Positions 50,196 to 60,149 of a DNA stretch of 64,000 bases are shown in pieces. The stretch is from Rhizobium sp. Root1220. Lineage in GTDB: Bacteria > Pseudomonadota > Alphaproteobacteria > Rhizobiales > Rhizobiaceae. Every line of letters starts with the position of its first letter. Within the stretch, counting starts at the first letter, position 1. The position numbers and the translations under genes were made by a program. The notes below the pieces were generated by a model. It searched no databases and was not told the DNA's origin. It saw nothing but the letters and a program-made list of their open reading frames with translations. The DNA lies in assembly GCF_001426265.1 (NCBI RefSeq), contig NZ_LMDG01000023.1:23825-87824 (forward strand), given 5' to 3'.

Positions 50196-52106
50196 ATGCA
50201 GGAGAGCTATCAGCAAGTCTACGCGGGATGGAAACTCGACCCGGAGGCGTTCTGGCGCAAAGCGGCGCAAGAGATCACCTGGTTCAAGCAGCCAGAGCAT
50301 GTATTTTCGGCCGACGATGGCCCATATGGCCGCTGGTTTGTCGGTGGCGAAACCAACACCTGCTACAATTGCCTTGACCGTCACGTCGCAGCGGGACGCG
50401 GCAGTGACAGGGCTATTATCTATGATAGCCCTATCACCGCCACGAAGTCTGTCTTCACTTACGACGAAGCGCTTGAGAAGGTGAACGCCATTGCCGCGAC
50501 ACTCCGGCAATACGGGATTGCGAAGGGCGATCGCGTCATCATCTACATGCCGATGGTACCGGAGGCGATCCTGTCGATGCTCGCCTGTGCGCGTATTGGC
50601 GCGGTGCATTCGGTGGTTTTCGGCGGTTTCGCTGCGAACGAACTCGCGGCGCGCATCGACGATTCGGCGGCGAAACTAATCATCACGGCAAGCTGCGGGC
50701 TAGAGCCGGGTCGCGTCGTCGCCTACAAGCCGCTCGTCGATCAGGCGATCGCAACCGCCAGTTTGAAGCCGCGGCATTGTCTGGTTCTCCAAAGGGCGCC
50801 GCTTGCGGCTGAGCTGAATCCCCTCCGCGATCTCGATTTTGAGGTGGCAGTGGCGCGGAACCGGGGGGCAAAGGTTGAATGCGTACCGGTCAAGGCGACT
50901 GACCCGCTCTATATCCTCTACACCTCAGGGACGACCGGCCAGCCGAAAGGCGTGGTCCGCGACAATGGCGGTCACATGGTGGCGCTGCACTGGTCCATGG
51001 GGAATATCTATGGCATCCGACCAGGCGAGGTTTTTTGGGCGGCGTCCGACATCGGCTGGGTCGTCGGACATTCCTATATCGTCTACGCACCGCTTCTGGC
51101 AGGCGCCACGACTGTGATCTTCGAGGGCAAACCCGTCGGTACCCCGGATGCCGGTGCGTTCTGGCGTGTGGTTGCCGAGCACAAAGTTCGGGCGCTCTTC
51201 ACGGCTCCCACAGCCTTTCGTGCTATCAGGCGCGAGGATAGCGAAGGTGCACTTCTGAAGCACCACGCGATGCCGGATTTCCGGGCGTTGTTTCTTGCCG
51301 GGGAACGAGCCGATCCGGAGACATTAAAGTGGGCGGAGCGAATGCTTGGCGTTCCCGTGATCGATCATTGGTGGCAAACCGAAACGGGATGGCCGGTTGC
51401 CGCTAACCCATTGGGTATAGAGAGGTTGCCGATAAAGCATGGCTCGCCGTCGGTACCTATGCCAGGATACGAGATCGAGATCCTCGACGACGCCGGTCAT
51501 CCGGTCCCTTCTGGTACGCTGGGCAACATTGTCGCCAAGCTTCCGCTGCCCCCTGGTTGCTTGCCGACGCTCTGGAACGCTGACGAGCGGTTCAATTCGG
51601 CCTATCTCGCGGAATTTCCGGGCTACTACAAGACGGCCGATGCCGGCTATGTCGACGAGGACGGGTATATTTTCATCATGTCGCGCACCGACGACATCAT
51701 CAATTGCGCCGGCCATAGGTTGTCGACGGGCGCGATGGAGGAAGTCTGCGCCACCCATCCGGATGTGGCGGAGTGCGCCGTGGTTGGCATCGCCGATCCG
51801 GTCAAGGGACAGGTGCCATGCGGCTTTCTGGTGCTGAAGAAGAATGTTTCACGGGAAACATCGGTCATTGAATCTGAGGTGGTGAAGCTTGTCCGAGAGG
51901 AGATCGGGCCCGTTGCTGCCTTCAAGACAGCAATCACCATCGACCGTTTGCCCAAGACCCGATCTGGCAAGATCCTTCGCGGCACGATGCAGAAGATTGC
52001 CGATGGCCTCCCGTGGAAGATGCCGGCGACCATCGACGATCCGGCAGTTCTCGAGGAGATAACGGACGCATTGCGAAATCGCGGATTCGGCTCGTTGCCG
52101 ATGTGA
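50196..52106 (+). CDS. prpE: Propionyl-CoA synthetase (acyl-CoA synthetase, PrpE type)
   Basis: 636 residues, AMP-forming. Core motifs are the P-loop YTSGTTGQPKGVV, the WWQTETGWPVA motif and the C-terminal catalytic-lysine motif [14 protein letters not shown], whose lysine is commonly acetylated to switch the enzyme off. The N-terminal YAGWKLDPEAFWRKAA and substitution pattern near WQTETG fit PrpE rather than Acs, which lies 1 kb away. A degenerate parS-like site (51845-51860) lies in codons for NVSRETS. The ribosome site GGGGAGGAG is strong. Confidence 0.85.
   Translation: MQESYQQVYAGWKLDPEAFWRKAAQEITWFKQPEHVFSADDGPYGRWFVGGETNTCYNCLDRHVAAGRGSDRAIIYDSPITATKSVFTYDEALEKVNAIAATLRQYGIAKGDRVIIYMPMVPEAILSMLACARIGAVHSVVFGGFAANELAARIDDSAAKLIITASCGLEPGRVVAYKPLVDQAIATASLKPRHCLVLQRAPLAAELNPLRDLDFEVAVARNRGAKVECVPVKATDPLYILYTSGTTGQPKGVVRDNGGHMVALHWSMGNIYGIRPGEVFWAASDIGWVVGHSYIVYAPLLAGATTVIFEGKPVGTPDAGAFWRVVAEHKVRALFTAPTAFRAIRREDSEGALLKHHAMPDFRALFLAGERADPETLKWAERMLGVPVIDHWWQTETGWPVAANPLGIERLPIKHGSPSVPMPGYEIEILDDAGHPVPSGTLGNIVAKLPLPPGCLPTLWNADERFNSAYLAEFPGYYKTADAGYVDEDGYIFIMSRTDDIINCAGHRLSTGAMEEVCATHPDVAECAVVGIADPVKGQVPCGFLVLKKNVSRETSVIESEVVKLVREEIGPVAAFKTAITIDRLPKTRSGKILRGTMQKIADGLPWKMPATIDDPAVLEEITDALRNRGFGSLPM
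51845..51860. other. Degenerate parS-like site inside prpE
   Basis: TGTTTCACGGGAAACA, 15 of 16 matches; the mismatch is in the centre (CGG for CGT, both Arg), which breaks the palindrome core. It lies about 15.7 kb right of oriC, outside the main cluster, and may be weak or inactive. Confidence 0.55.
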
Positions 52107-52114
52107 CGAACAAA

Positions 52115-52136
52115 AAACCCCGCATAAGCGGGGTTT
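52115..52136. terminator. Bidirectional terminator between prpE and the TrcR gene
   Basis: AAACCCCGC-ATAA-GCGGGGTTT stem-loop. On the minus strand it continues into a T6 tract, so it is strongest for the TrcR-family gene; on the plus strand only TTT follows, 8 bases after prpE. Confidence 0.85.
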
Positions 52137-52157
52137 GGGAACTCGATGTCTGACGGA

Positions 52158-52859
52158 TCAGTACTGGTCGTCCTCGTCTTCATCCTTCGGCGAAGACTTC
52201 AGCGACTTGAGCTTTGCAAAGACGGCATCGGCGTCGATTTCCTTCTCTTCCTCGCGCTCGTAGCTCGGTGTCAGGCGCTCTGTCTCCTGCGCAGACTGCA
52301 GGGTCGCGCCGAGTTCGGCGGCGGTCGGCAGCGGACGACCCTTTGCGGCCTTTTCGACTTCCATGTCGAGATCGATCTGGCTGCATAGGCCAAGCGTCAC
52401 AGGATCCATCGGTGCGAGGTTCGCCGAGTTCCAGTGGGTGCGATCGCGAATCTGCTCGATCGTCGACTTGGTGGTGCCGACCAGGCGGGATATCTGTGCG
52501 TCCTTCAGTTCCGCATGGTTGCGAACCAGCCAGAGAATGGCGTTCGGTCGATCCTGACGCTTGGAAACCGGTGTGTAGCGCGGGCCGCGGCGCTTGGATT
52601 CAGGCACGCGAACCTTCGGCTCCGAAAGCTTAAGCTTGTGAGCCGGATTCTTTTCGGCACGGGCAATCTCGTCGCGGGAAAGCTGGCCGGTGGAAATCGG
52701 GTCGAGACCCTTGATGCCCTGCGCGGCTTCGCCGTCGGCAATTGCCTTCACTTCGAGCGGATGCAGCCGGCAGAACTGGGCGATCTGGTCGAAAGACAGG
52801 GCTGTGTTGTCGACGAGCCAGATAGCGGTCGCCTTCGGCATGAGCAATTGTTGAGCCAT
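52158..52859 (-). CDS. TrcR / DUF1013 family transcriptional regulator
   Basis: 233 residues. This alphaproteobacterial family (PF06242) starts MAQQLLMPKATAIWLVDNT, contains two HTH-like segments (LSFDQIAQFCRLHPLEVKAIA and AQISRLVGTTKSTIEQIRDRTHW) and ends in an acidic tail (PKDEDEDDQY). Members are linked to transcription control of the cell cycle; I infer the role from the family only. AGAAGGA precedes the start by 8 bases. Confidence 0.87.
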   Translation of the reverse strand: MAQQLLMPKATAIWLVDNTALSFDQIAQFCRLHPLEVKAIADGEAAQGIKGLDPISTGQLSRDEIARAEKNPAHKLKLSEPKVRVPESKRRGPRYTPVSKRQDRPNAILWLVRNHAELKDAQISRLVGTTKSTIEQIRDRTHWNSANLAPMDPVTLGLCSQIDLDMEVEKAAKGRPLPTAAELGATLQSAQETERLTPSYEREEEKEIDADAVFAKLKSLKSSPKDEDEDDQY

Positions 52860-52936
52860 GGATATAGTCCTTCTGTCGTCCGCGCCGGTGTCGCGGTCCG
52901 TGGATTGTCACCACAATGTCCGGGAAATATGCCGCT

Positions 52937-52964
52937 ATATAACCGCAGTGACGCATAATTGCAA
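52937..52964 (-). promoter_or_regulatory. Candidate sigma-70 promoter of the TrcR-family gene
   Basis: On the minus strand TTGCAA (52959-52964) and TTATAT (52937-52942) with a 16-base spacer, giving a leader of about 70 bases. Confidence 0.35.
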
Positions 52965-53088
52965 TTCATCACGATTGAAATGACCTTCGTCTAATTGCCG
53001 GGTGGATGCGACCTGCTATGAATGGCCTAAAGTCAATCTGGACTGCTTCGTTTTCAGATCGTCCAGTATCCGAGTGAGGAGGAGTTCC

Positions 53089-55044
53089 ATGTCGGAGAAG
53101 ATCTATCCGGTTCAAAAGCCGGTGAAGAACCGTGCGCTTATCGATAAGTCCAAGTACGAGAAATGGTACGAGGAAAGCGTCGAGAACCCCGACAAGTTCT
53201 GGGGTAAGCATGGCAAGCGGATCGACTGGTTCAAGCCTTACACCAAGGTCAAGAACACGTCTTTCAAGGGCAGGGTCTCGATCAAGTGGTTCGAGGACGG
53301 ACAGACAAACGTCTCCTACAATTGCATCGACCGGCACCTGAAGACCAACGGCAACCAGGTTGCAATCATCTTCGAAGGCGACAATCCCTACGTCGATAAG
53401 AAGATTACCTACAACGAACTGTACGAGCACGTTTGCCGCATGGCGAACGTGATGAAGAAGCACGGAGTCAAAAAGGGCGACCGTGTGACCATCTACATGC
53501 CGATGATCCCCGAGGCGGCCTACGCAATGTTGGCCTGTGCCCGGATTGGCGCGGTGCATTCCGTCGTTTTCGGCGGCTTTTCGCCGGAAGCGCTGGCCGG
53601 TCGTATCGTCGACTGCGAGTCGACCTTCGTTATCACCTGCGATGAGGGTGTGCGTGGCGGAAAACCGGTGCCGTTGAAAGACAACACTGACACCGCGATT
53701 CATATCGCCGCGCGTCAGCACGTGATCGTGGACAAGGTTCTGGTCGTGCGCCGCACCGGCGGCAAGACCGGCTGGGCACCTGGCCGCGATCTTTGGCATC
53801 ATCAGGAAATCGCTACGGTGAAGGCCGAATGCCCGCCGGTGAAGATGAAGGCGGAGGATCCGCTATTCATCCTCTACACCTCGGGCTCGACAGGAAAGCC
53901 GAAGGGGGTGCTGCACACGACGGGCGGCTACCTCGTTTATGCGGCAATGACGCACGAATATGTGTTCGACTATCACCCCGGCGATATCTACTGGTGCACG
54001 GCCGATGTGGGCTGGGTGACCGGACACTCCTACATCGTCTACGGTCCGCTAGCGAACTGCGCCACGACGCTGATGTTCGAAGGTGTGCCGAACTTCCCGG
54101 ATCAGGGGCGTTTCTGGGAAGTCATCGACAAGCACAAGGTCAACATCTTCTACACCGCGCCGACGGCTATTCGATCCCTCATGGGAGCCGGCGACAGCTT
54201 TGTTACGCGCTCGTCCCGCTCGAGCCTGCGTTTGCTCGGTACAGTCGGCGAACCGATCAATCCTGAAGCCTGGGAGTGGTATTACAACGTGGTCGGTGAC
54301 AAGCGCTGCCCGGTCATCGACACCTGGTGGCAGACGGAGACCGGCGGCCACATGATTACGCCGCTGCCGGGCGCGACCGACTTGAAACCCGGCTCGGCGA
54401 CCTTGCCGTTCTTTGGTGTCACGCCGCAGCTCGTCGACAATGAAGGCAATGTGCTGGAGGGCGCGGCGGATGGCAATCTCTGCATCACCGACAGCTGGCC
54501 CGGGCAGATGCGCACGGTTTACGGCGACCACGAGCGCTTCATTCAGACCTATTTTTCGACATACAAGGGTAAATACTTCACGGGCGACGGCTGCCGTCGC
54601 GACGCGGACGGCTATTACTGGATCACCGGGCGCGTCGACGATGTTCTCAATGTTTCAGGCCACCGCCTCGGTACGGCCGAGGTCGAGTCGGCGCTCGTTT
54701 CACACAGTCTGGTTTCGGAAGCAGCCGTCGTCGGTTACCCGCATCCGATCAAGGGCCAGGGTATCTACTGTTACGTGACGCTGATGGCGGGCAACGAGGG
54801 TACCGACGATCTCCGTCAGCGGCTGGTCAAGCATGTTCGGGCCGAGATCGGACCCATTGCCGCGCCCGACAAAATCCAGTTCGCACCAGGCCTGCCTAAG
54901 ACCCGCTCCGGCAAGATTATGCGCCGCATTCTGCGCAAGATCGCCGAAGACGATTTCGGCTCCCTCGGTGATATCTCTACACTTGCCGATCCGGCGGTCG
55001 TCGACGATCTCATAGCCAATCGACAAAACAAGGCAACGGCCTGA
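53089..55044 (+). CDS. acs: Acetyl-CoA synthetase
   Basis: 651 residues, AMP-forming, from the ATG at 53089 behind GAGGAGGAG; an in-frame ATG at 53002 is not needed. It activates acetate for the TCA/glyoxylate routes. The P-loop is [18 protein letters not shown], the substrate motif [16 protein letters not shown] has the Acs-type tryptophan, and the acetylation-switch lysine motif is [15 protein letters not shown]. The 229-base upstream region is shared with the divergent TrcR-family gene. Confidence 0.96.
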   Translation: MSEKIYPVQKPVKNRALIDKSKYEKWYEESVENPDKFWGKHGKRIDWFKPYTKVKNTSFKGRVSIKWFEDGQTNVSYNCIDRHLKTNGNQVAIIFEGDNPYVDKKITYNELYEHVCRMANVMKKHGVKKGDRVTIYMPMIPEAAYAMLACARIGAVHSVVFGGFSPEALAGRIVDCESTFVITCDEGVRGGKPVPLKDNTDTAIHIAARQHVIVDKVLVVRRTGGKTGWAPGRDLWHHQEIATVKAECPPVKMKAEDPLFILYTSGSTGKPKGVLHTTGGYLVYAAMTHEYVFDYHPGDIYWCTADVGWVTGHSYIVYGPLANCATTLMFEGVPNFPDQGRFWEVIDKHKVNIFYTAPTAIRSLMGAGDSFVTRSSRSSLRLLGTVGEPINPEAWEWYYNVVGDKRCPVIDTWWQTETGGHMITPLPGATDLKPGSATLPFFGVTPQLVDNEGNVLEGAADGNLCITDSWPGQMRTVYGDHERFIQTYFSTYKGKYFTGDGCRRDADGYYWITGRVDDVLNVSGHRLGTAEVESALVSHSLVSEAAVVGYPHPIKGQGIYCYVTLMAGNEGTDDLRQRLVKHVRAEIGPIAAPDKIQFAPGLPKTRSGKIMRRILRKIAEDDFGSLGDISTLADPAVVDDLIANRQNKATA

Positions 55045-55048
55045 GCTA

Positions 55049-55088
55049 AGGAGGCCGCTTCGCAGGATCGACGCGGCTTCCTAGTTTT
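55049..55088 (+). terminator. Hairpin terminator after acs
   Basis: AGGAGGCCGC / GCGGCTTCCT 10-pair stem with one G-U pair and a 14-base loop, followed by AGTTTT. The right arm runs into the last codon of the convergent nuclease gene. Confidence 0.55.
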
Positions 55089-55530
55089 CGTCGGAACAAG
55101 GCATTTTTGGTTTGCGGCCGCCGTCGTAAGCGCGGACAATGCCCCCGGCCAAAAGGTCCGTAGCCGGATTCCTCCCATCCGAAAGGGTGACGTTCGCGAG
55201 AATGCGACCAAAATACTTGTCGCCGGAGATTTGCGTCAGCCGAATTTCCGGCGATCCAGCCGTCAGGTCCTCCAGAGCATGCCGCGCGTCGATTCCGGCT
55301 AGTCTTACCTCGGCGCATTTTGAGTGCATTTCCGGCGCATCGATACCCCGAATGCGAACGTAGACTTCCATCAGCTGTTGAGGCCAAGGACGCGCCTCTA
55401 CCAGCAGGGTGTCTCCATCGATTACCCGCAGGATCTCGGCGGCTACCGGCCCATCGATTTGGTCACGCGCGTGAGCTGTCACGGTTGTTGCGACAAGAAT
55501 CAACGAAAGCATGGGGATGAGATTCATCAT
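55081..55530 (-). CDS. Secreted staphylococcal-nuclease-like protein
   Basis: 149 residues. A Sec signal peptide is evident (LIPMLSLILVATTVTAHA, cleavage likely after AHA). The SNase fold motifs are VIDGDTLLVEA, VRIRGIDAPEMHSKCAEVR and the DKYFGRILANV segment containing the catalytic arginine; the Arg-Glu-Arg triad looks intact. It is therefore a likely active periplasmic or extracellular Ca-dependent nuclease. Double ATG at the start; no good ribosome site seen. Confidence 0.85.
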   Translation of the reverse strand: MMNLIPMLSLILVATTVTAHARDQIDGPVAAEILRVIDGDTLLVEARPWPQQLMEVYVRIRGIDAPEMHSKCAEVRLAGIDARHALEDLTAGSPEIRLTQISGDKYFGRILANVTLSDGRNPATDLLAGGIVRAYDGGRKPKMPCSDEN

Positions 55531-55578
55531 AAAAGGAATAAATTCCGATTGTGATCGAAAGTCAATAGGAATATTTAC

Positions 55579-55803
55579 TTAGAAATCGATCGCCCGCCCG
55601 TTGATTTCCCAATCGCCGAAGCGAGCAGGATCAGCTCCCCCTCGCCCTCCGATTTCAACCGGCATATCGCTCGGCTTTTCATTCTTGCGGCGGTCTTCAG
55701 CTTCTGCAAGCGCTCGTGCGGCAGCTGGGGATAATGTTTTGCGCGGTACTTGCGTTCCTTCCGCTACGGTTGCTTCCACATTGTCGTTATCCGCTGCTTG
55801 CAT
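55579..55803 (-). CDS. DUF1674 protein (SDHAF4-like succinate dehydrogenase assembly factor)
   Basis: 74 residues from the ATG at 55803 (MQAADNDNVEATV). The family hallmark is the C-terminal block EIGGRGGADPARFGDWEINGRAIDF, which matches the conserved end of eukaryotic SDHAF4. The eukaryotic homolog protects flavinated SdhA during complex II assembly; a similar job here is inference. The open frame extends to 56043 but overlaps the divergent htpX start region. Confidence 0.85.
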   Translation of the reverse strand: MQAADNDNVEATVAEGTQVPRKTLSPAAARALAEAEDRRKNEKPSDMPVEIGGRGGADPARFGDWEINGRAIDF

Positions 55804-55924
55804 CACGCACGTCCGCCCGAAAAATATTGAAAATGGCCGTTGAATAACCAAATCATACTGCGCTGGCGCCGCGTTTGAAAGCCTAGTCATTCCGATGGTG
55901 TGCGGCGGGAGATGGGAGAGACCG

Positions 55925-56887
55925 ATGAATCTTGTACGAACTGCCATGCTGCTTGCCTTCATGACGGCGCTGTTCATGGTCGTTGGTTTCATGATCGGCG
56001 GCCGCGGCGGCATGATGATTGCCTTCGTGATCGCGGCCGGCATGAATTTCTTTTCCTATTGGAATTCTGATCGGATGGTGCTTTCCGCCTACCGCGCGCA
56101 GGAGATTGATGAGAGCAACGCTCCTGAATTCTTCTCGATCATCCGCGATCTTGCCCGCAATGCCGGACTGCCGATGCCGAAGGTGTATCTCTACGATAGT
56201 CCACAGCCGAATGCATTCGCCACCGGCCGCAATCCTCAAAATGCTGCGGTTGCTGCCTCCACCGGCCTGCTGAGCGCGCTTTCGCCCGAAGAGGTTGCAG
56301 GCGTCATGGCACATGAGCTGGCCCACGTCCAGAATCGCGACACACTGACGATGACGATCACAGCGACGTTGGCCGGTGCGATTTCCATGCTTGGGAATTT
56401 CGCCTTCTTCCTCGGCGGAAATCGCGACAACAATAGCAACCCTCTGGGCTTCATCGGTGTGTTGCTGGCGATGATCGTAGCACCGCTGGCGGCGATGCTG
56501 GTACAAATGGCGATCAGCCGGACTCGCGAGTATTCCGCCGACCGTCGCGGGGCCGAGATCTGCGGAAACCCGCTATGGCTTGCGTCGGCGCTCGGCAAGA
56601 TTGCGCGAAGCGCGGCTCATACACCCAACTATGACGCCGAACGTAATCCTGCAACGGCACATATGTTTATCATCAATCCGCTGACCGGGGCTGGAATGGA
56701 CAATCTGTTTTCGACGCATCCCAACACCGACAACCGCATTGCGGCTTTGGAGGAAATGGCACGAAGCGACACGAATGCCTCGACGCAGCCGGTTCGCGCT
56801 GATAATCCGACACGCAAATCGCGCTCTGTTCCGGATGCCGGCCTTAGCCGCGGTGGCTCGCAACCGCCAAAAGGTCCATGGTCTTGA
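55925..56887 (+). CDS. htpX: Membrane zinc metalloprotease HtpX
   Basis: 320 residues from the ATG at 55925 with GGGAGAG upstream. It has two N-terminal membrane helices (residues about 5-20 and 29-45), the zinc site [10 protein letters not shown], further helices after [10 protein letters not shown], and [12 protein letters not shown] carrying the third zinc ligand. It degrades misfolded inner-membrane proteins together with FtsH. The C-terminal ~45 residues are a polar tail typical of rhizobial homologs. It overlaps the next gene by 10 bases. Confidence 0.95.
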   Translation: MNLVRTAMLLAFMTALFMVVGFMIGGRGGMMIAFVIAAGMNFFSYWNSDRMVLSAYRAQEIDESNAPEFFSIIRDLARNAGLPMPKVYLYDSPQPNAFATGRNPQNAAVAASTGLLSALSPEEVAGVMAHELAHVQNRDTLTMTITATLAGAISMLGNFAFFLGGNRDNNSNPLGFIGVLLAMIVAPLAAMLVQMAISRTREYSADRRGAEICGNPLWLASALGKIARSAAHTPNYDAERNPATAHMFIINPLTGAGMDNLFSTHPNTDNRIAALEEMARSDTNASTQPVRADNPTRKSRSVPDAGLSRGGSQPPKGPWS

Positions 56888-58272
56888 ATTCAGACGGGAA
56901 AAAGAAGCCATTTCGTAGGAACGAATCCGCGGCCCCTCGCGCGTCTCAAAGCCCGCAGAAGCCGGGGCTTCAGGTTCGCGCCGCCGCTGCCAAGATTCTT
57001 GCGGCCGTCGTTGACCGGAAGCTGCCACTTGACGGCGCGCTGGACCACGAGCACGGAAATCCCGCCTATAAGGCGCTCAACGAAGGAGACCGCGCGCTCA
57101 CGCGGGCCATCCTGAACACTACCCTTCGCCATCTGCCGCGGATCGAGGCCGCAATTTCATTGCTACTGGACTCGCCTTTGCCGGAAGGGGCGCGCGCCCT
57201 TCAGCACGTCCTTTCGGTTGCTGCCGCCCAGATACTTTATCTCGACGTACCGGACCATGCTGCTGTCGACCTCGCCGTCGAGCAGGCTAATCATGACCCG
57301 CGAAGCCGGCGCTTTGCGAAGGTGGCAAATGCAGTGCTGCGACGTCTGGGACGTGAGAAGGAAGACATCCTGGCACAGATCAGTGTCATCTCGCCAATGC
57401 CGGATTGGTTTATCGAGCGGCTAGAGAAGTCTTACGGAAAGCAGGTTGCGCGAGCGATTTCCGAATCGCAACTCGAGCCGGCGGCGATCGACCTGAGCGT
57501 CAAATCGGATGCCGAGGGTTGGGCGCGGAAGCTCAACGGCTATGTCCTGCCGACGGGGGGTGTTCGGCTGGCTGCCTTCGCAGGGGGCATTCCTTCGCTT
57601 GATGGGTTCGAGGAAGGTGCCTGGTGGGTACAGGATGCGGCTGCCAGCATCCCAGCCCGGCTCTTTGGCGACCTGACGGACAAGCGTGTGGCCGATCTTT
57701 GCGCAGCTCCGGGCGGGAAGACGGCCCAGCTTATTCTCGCTGGGGGTACCGTCGTCGCCGTCGAGCAATCGGAAAACCGCATCAAGCGGCTGCGTTCCAA
57801 TCTCGACCGCCTCGGGCTTGAGGCGGAAACGATAGCCACCGACCTCACACGATATCAGCCGGAAGAGCTGTTCGACGCGATCCTACTTGACGCGCCATGC
57901 TCGTCCACGGGAACAACCCGTCGCCATCCCGATGTGCTCTGGACCAAGGGGCCGGAAGACATCGCGAAGCTTGCAGCATTGCAGGAACGCCTTCTTCGCC
58001 ATGCCATCACGCTGTTGAAGCCTAACGGGACGATTGTCTTCTCGAATTGTTCGCTGGACCCGGAAGAAGGCGAAGAAGTGATCCGACGCGTTCTCGCGGA
58101 CACGCCAGCGGTGGAGCGTTTCCCAATAGAGCCGAGCCGGTGGCCGGGGCTCGAAGCTGCCATCAGCCCGCTTGGTGACTTCCGCACGACTCCCGACATG
58201 CTGACTGCACCTGCCGGCTTCGCACCGGGCCTCGACGGCTTCTACGCCGCGGTGCTGCGTCGTGTTGCCTGA
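56878..58272 (+). CDS. rsmB: RsmB-family 16S rRNA (cytosine-5) methyltransferase
   Basis: 464 residues. An N-terminal NusB-like helical domain ([26 protein letters not shown] onward in segments) is followed by an m5C methyltransferase: SAM site [28 protein letters not shown] with the catalytic cysteine, and [14 protein letters not shown] with the second cysteine. It is expected to methylate C967 of 16S rRNA. The start lies within the last four codons of htpX. Confidence 0.9.
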   Translation: MVLNSDGKKKPFRRNESAAPRASQSPQKPGLQVRAAAAKILAAVVDRKLPLDGALDHEHGNPAYKALNEGDRALTRAILNTTLRHLPRIEAAISLLLDSPLPEGARALQHVLSVAAAQILYLDVPDHAAVDLAVEQANHDPRSRRFAKVANAVLRRLGREKEDILAQISVISPMPDWFIERLEKSYGKQVARAISESQLEPAAIDLSVKSDAEGWARKLNGYVLPTGGVRLAAFAGGIPSLDGFEEGAWWVQDAAASIPARLFGDLTDKRVADLCAAPGGKTAQLILAGGTVVAVEQSENRIKRLRSNLDRLGLEAETIATDLTRYQPEELFDAILLDAPCSSTGTTRRHPDVLWTKGPEDIAKLAALQERLLRHAITLLKPNGTIVFSNCSLDPEEGEEVIRRVLADTPAVERFPIEPSRWPGLEAAISPLGDFRTTPDMLTAPAGFAPGLDGFYAAVLRRVA

Positions 58273-58302
58273 TCGAAAGGCAGCTGGCATAGTTGAGCAT
58301 CT

Positions 58303-58327
58303 GTCATAAATTGATATGACGATCGTC
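58303..58327. promoter_or_regulatory. Inverted repeats between rsmB and the heparinase-like gene
   Basis: GTCATA-AATTGA-TATGAC at 58303-58320, sharing its last three bases with the perfect palindrome GACGATCGTC (58318-58327). No T run follows, so an operator for the downstream gene is as likely as a terminator of rsmB. Confidence 0.35.
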
Positions 58328-58383
58328 GTTTGTGCCGGGCGTATTCATCTATTCTTAACGACGTGGGTCAATAGACAATAGAC

Positions 58384-60054
58384 ATGTGGTCCGGGCGGTT
58401 CTCGAGTCTTTATCTGGGGGAAGCTTGGCGGCGCACAGAGTGCCGCGCCGCGTTGCTGCGCCTGCGTCTGTTTCGCCATACGGTTCACGCGCCCGAACGC
58501 CTGATTGTTGCACCCACCGACTTGCGGGCCGTTGATCCCCATGTTGCGGAAGAGATCCTGAACGGTCGTTTCCCCCTGGCGGGTCGGCTTCTCGAAACTG
58601 GTGGGAAATCCCCGTTCACTTTCAGCCTTCCCTCTCGCTCCTTCGCAGTCAGGCTCCACGGTTTCGGCTGGCTCCGCCATATGCGGACAAAAAAGAGCGA
58701 CCTTCATTCGAATGTCGCCCGCTCGATCGTCAACAGTTGGCTGACAATCCATGGTGGACGTATCGAGGGCATTGCGTGGGAAATCGATGTGACCGCGCAG
58801 CGGGTGATCGCCTGGCTCTCACACTCGCCTGTCGTGCTGCACAATGCCGATCGCGGTTTCTATCGTCGTTTCCTCAAGTCGCTGGCCTTTCAGGTGCGGT
58901 TTCTTCGCCGCATGGTGAAATATGCCCCGCCTGGCGAAGTTCGGTTCCGGCTGCGCATCGCGCTCGCGATGGCGTCGATTTCGATGCCGACGCGCCCGGG
59001 CGTTTTGCGCAGAGCCGCGGAGGCGCTCGATCAGGAGTTCGATAGCCAGATACTTCCTGACGGCGGCCATGTCTCCCGCAACCCGCGGGTCGGGCTTGAG
59101 TTGCTACTCGATCTGCTGCCGCTACGGCAAACCTACGTCAATCTTGGCCACGATCTGCCGCAGAAGCTCATTTCGGGTATCGACCGCATGTATCCGGCGC
59201 TTCGTTTCTTCAGGCATCAGGACGGTGACCTTGCACTGTTCAACGGTGCGACATCGACGCTGGCAACGGAGCTGATGTCGCTTTTGCGTTACGACGAGAC
59301 AGCCGGCGAACCATTTAAGGCGATGCCACATTCACGCTATCAGCGGCTGGCCGCGGGAAGAACGGTTATCATCGCCGACACCGGGCTTCCTCCACCAGGC
59401 AAAATGTCGCGCACGGCGCATGCGGGCTGCCTGTCATTCGAAATGTCGTCGGGGCGTCATCGGTTTATTGTCAATTCGGGGTCACCCAAATTCGCCGGTC
59501 GTCGTTATATCCAGATTGCGCGAACCACCGCCGCCCATTCGACCGTGACGCTCAACGATACGTCATCCAGCCGCTTCGCACTGTCGGAATTCCTATCGAA
59601 TGTCATTACCGAAGCGGTCAAGACGGTGAATGTCGACCGCGCGCTGGCAGACGACGGGCGCGATGTCGTAAAGGCCAGCCACGACGGGTATCTCAAGACT
59701 TTTGGCGCACTCCACGAGCGGGAATTGACGTTGAACGCAACGGGTCTGATCGTTACCGGACGTGACCGCTTGGTCGTCCCCGAGGAACGCAAGGACGACA
59801 AAGCATTGCGTGCCGTCGCGCGCTTTCATGCGCACCCAGCGATCAATCTCAACCAGGTGGACGGCGAGTCGGTGATGATGACGGCGCCGGATGGCGAGAC
59901 TTGGCTTTTCTCGTCGCCCGGAAACGAGGTGCTGGTCGCCGAGGACGTGTTCTTCGCGGACGCTTCCGGCGTCTGTGGGTCGGATCAGATCGAAATCAAT
60001 TTCTCCTATCCGGAAAAGCCTGAAATACGCTGGTTTTTGTCCCGCAAGAGCTAG
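58384..60054 (+). CDS. Heparinase II/III family protein
   Basis: 556 residues. An all-alpha N-terminal toroid is followed by the heparinase II/III beta domain (GGLPP-like turn in IIADTGLPPPGKMSRTAHAGCLSFEM, then FIVNSGSPKFAGR and AHSTVTLNDTSSSRF). The family eliminates uronate-containing polysaccharides. No signal peptide is seen: the N-terminus MWSGRFSSLYLGEAWRRTE is basic and polar, so export is uncertain. The ATG has no clear ribosome site. Conserved beside purH in Rhizobiaceae; substrate unknown. Confidence 0.83.
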   Translation: MWSGRFSSLYLGEAWRRTECRAALLRLRLFRHTVHAPERLIVAPTDLRAVDPHVAEEILNGRFPLAGRLLETGGKSPFTFSLPSRSFAVRLHGFGWLRHMRTKKSDLHSNVARSIVNSWLTIHGGRIEGIAWEIDVTAQRVIAWLSHSPVVLHNADRGFYRRFLKSLAFQVRFLRRMVKYAPPGEVRFRLRIALAMASISMPTRPGVLRRAAEALDQEFDSQILPDGGHVSRNPRVGLELLLDLLPLRQTYVNLGHDLPQKLISGIDRMYPALRFFRHQDGDLALFNGATSTLATELMSLLRYDETAGEPFKAMPHSRYQRLAAGRTVIIADTGLPPPGKMSRTAHAGCLSFEMSSGRHRFIVNSGSPKFAGRRYIQIARTTAAHSTVTLNDTSSSRFALSEFLSNVITEAVKTVNVDRALADDGRDVVKASHDGYLKTFGALHERELTLNATGLIVTGRDRLVVPEERKDDKALRAVARFHAHPAINLNQVDGESVMMTAPDGETWLFSSPGNEVLVAEDVFFADASGVCGSDQIEINFSYPEKPEIRWFLSRKS

Positions 60055-60149
60055 TCGCTGTTTGCGTCGCGGCAAAGCTGTGCTAACGCGGCGCCATAGT
60101 CCGCGTGACCCTCGCCGGATATCTCCTGAAGATCAAACGGAGAAGCCTC

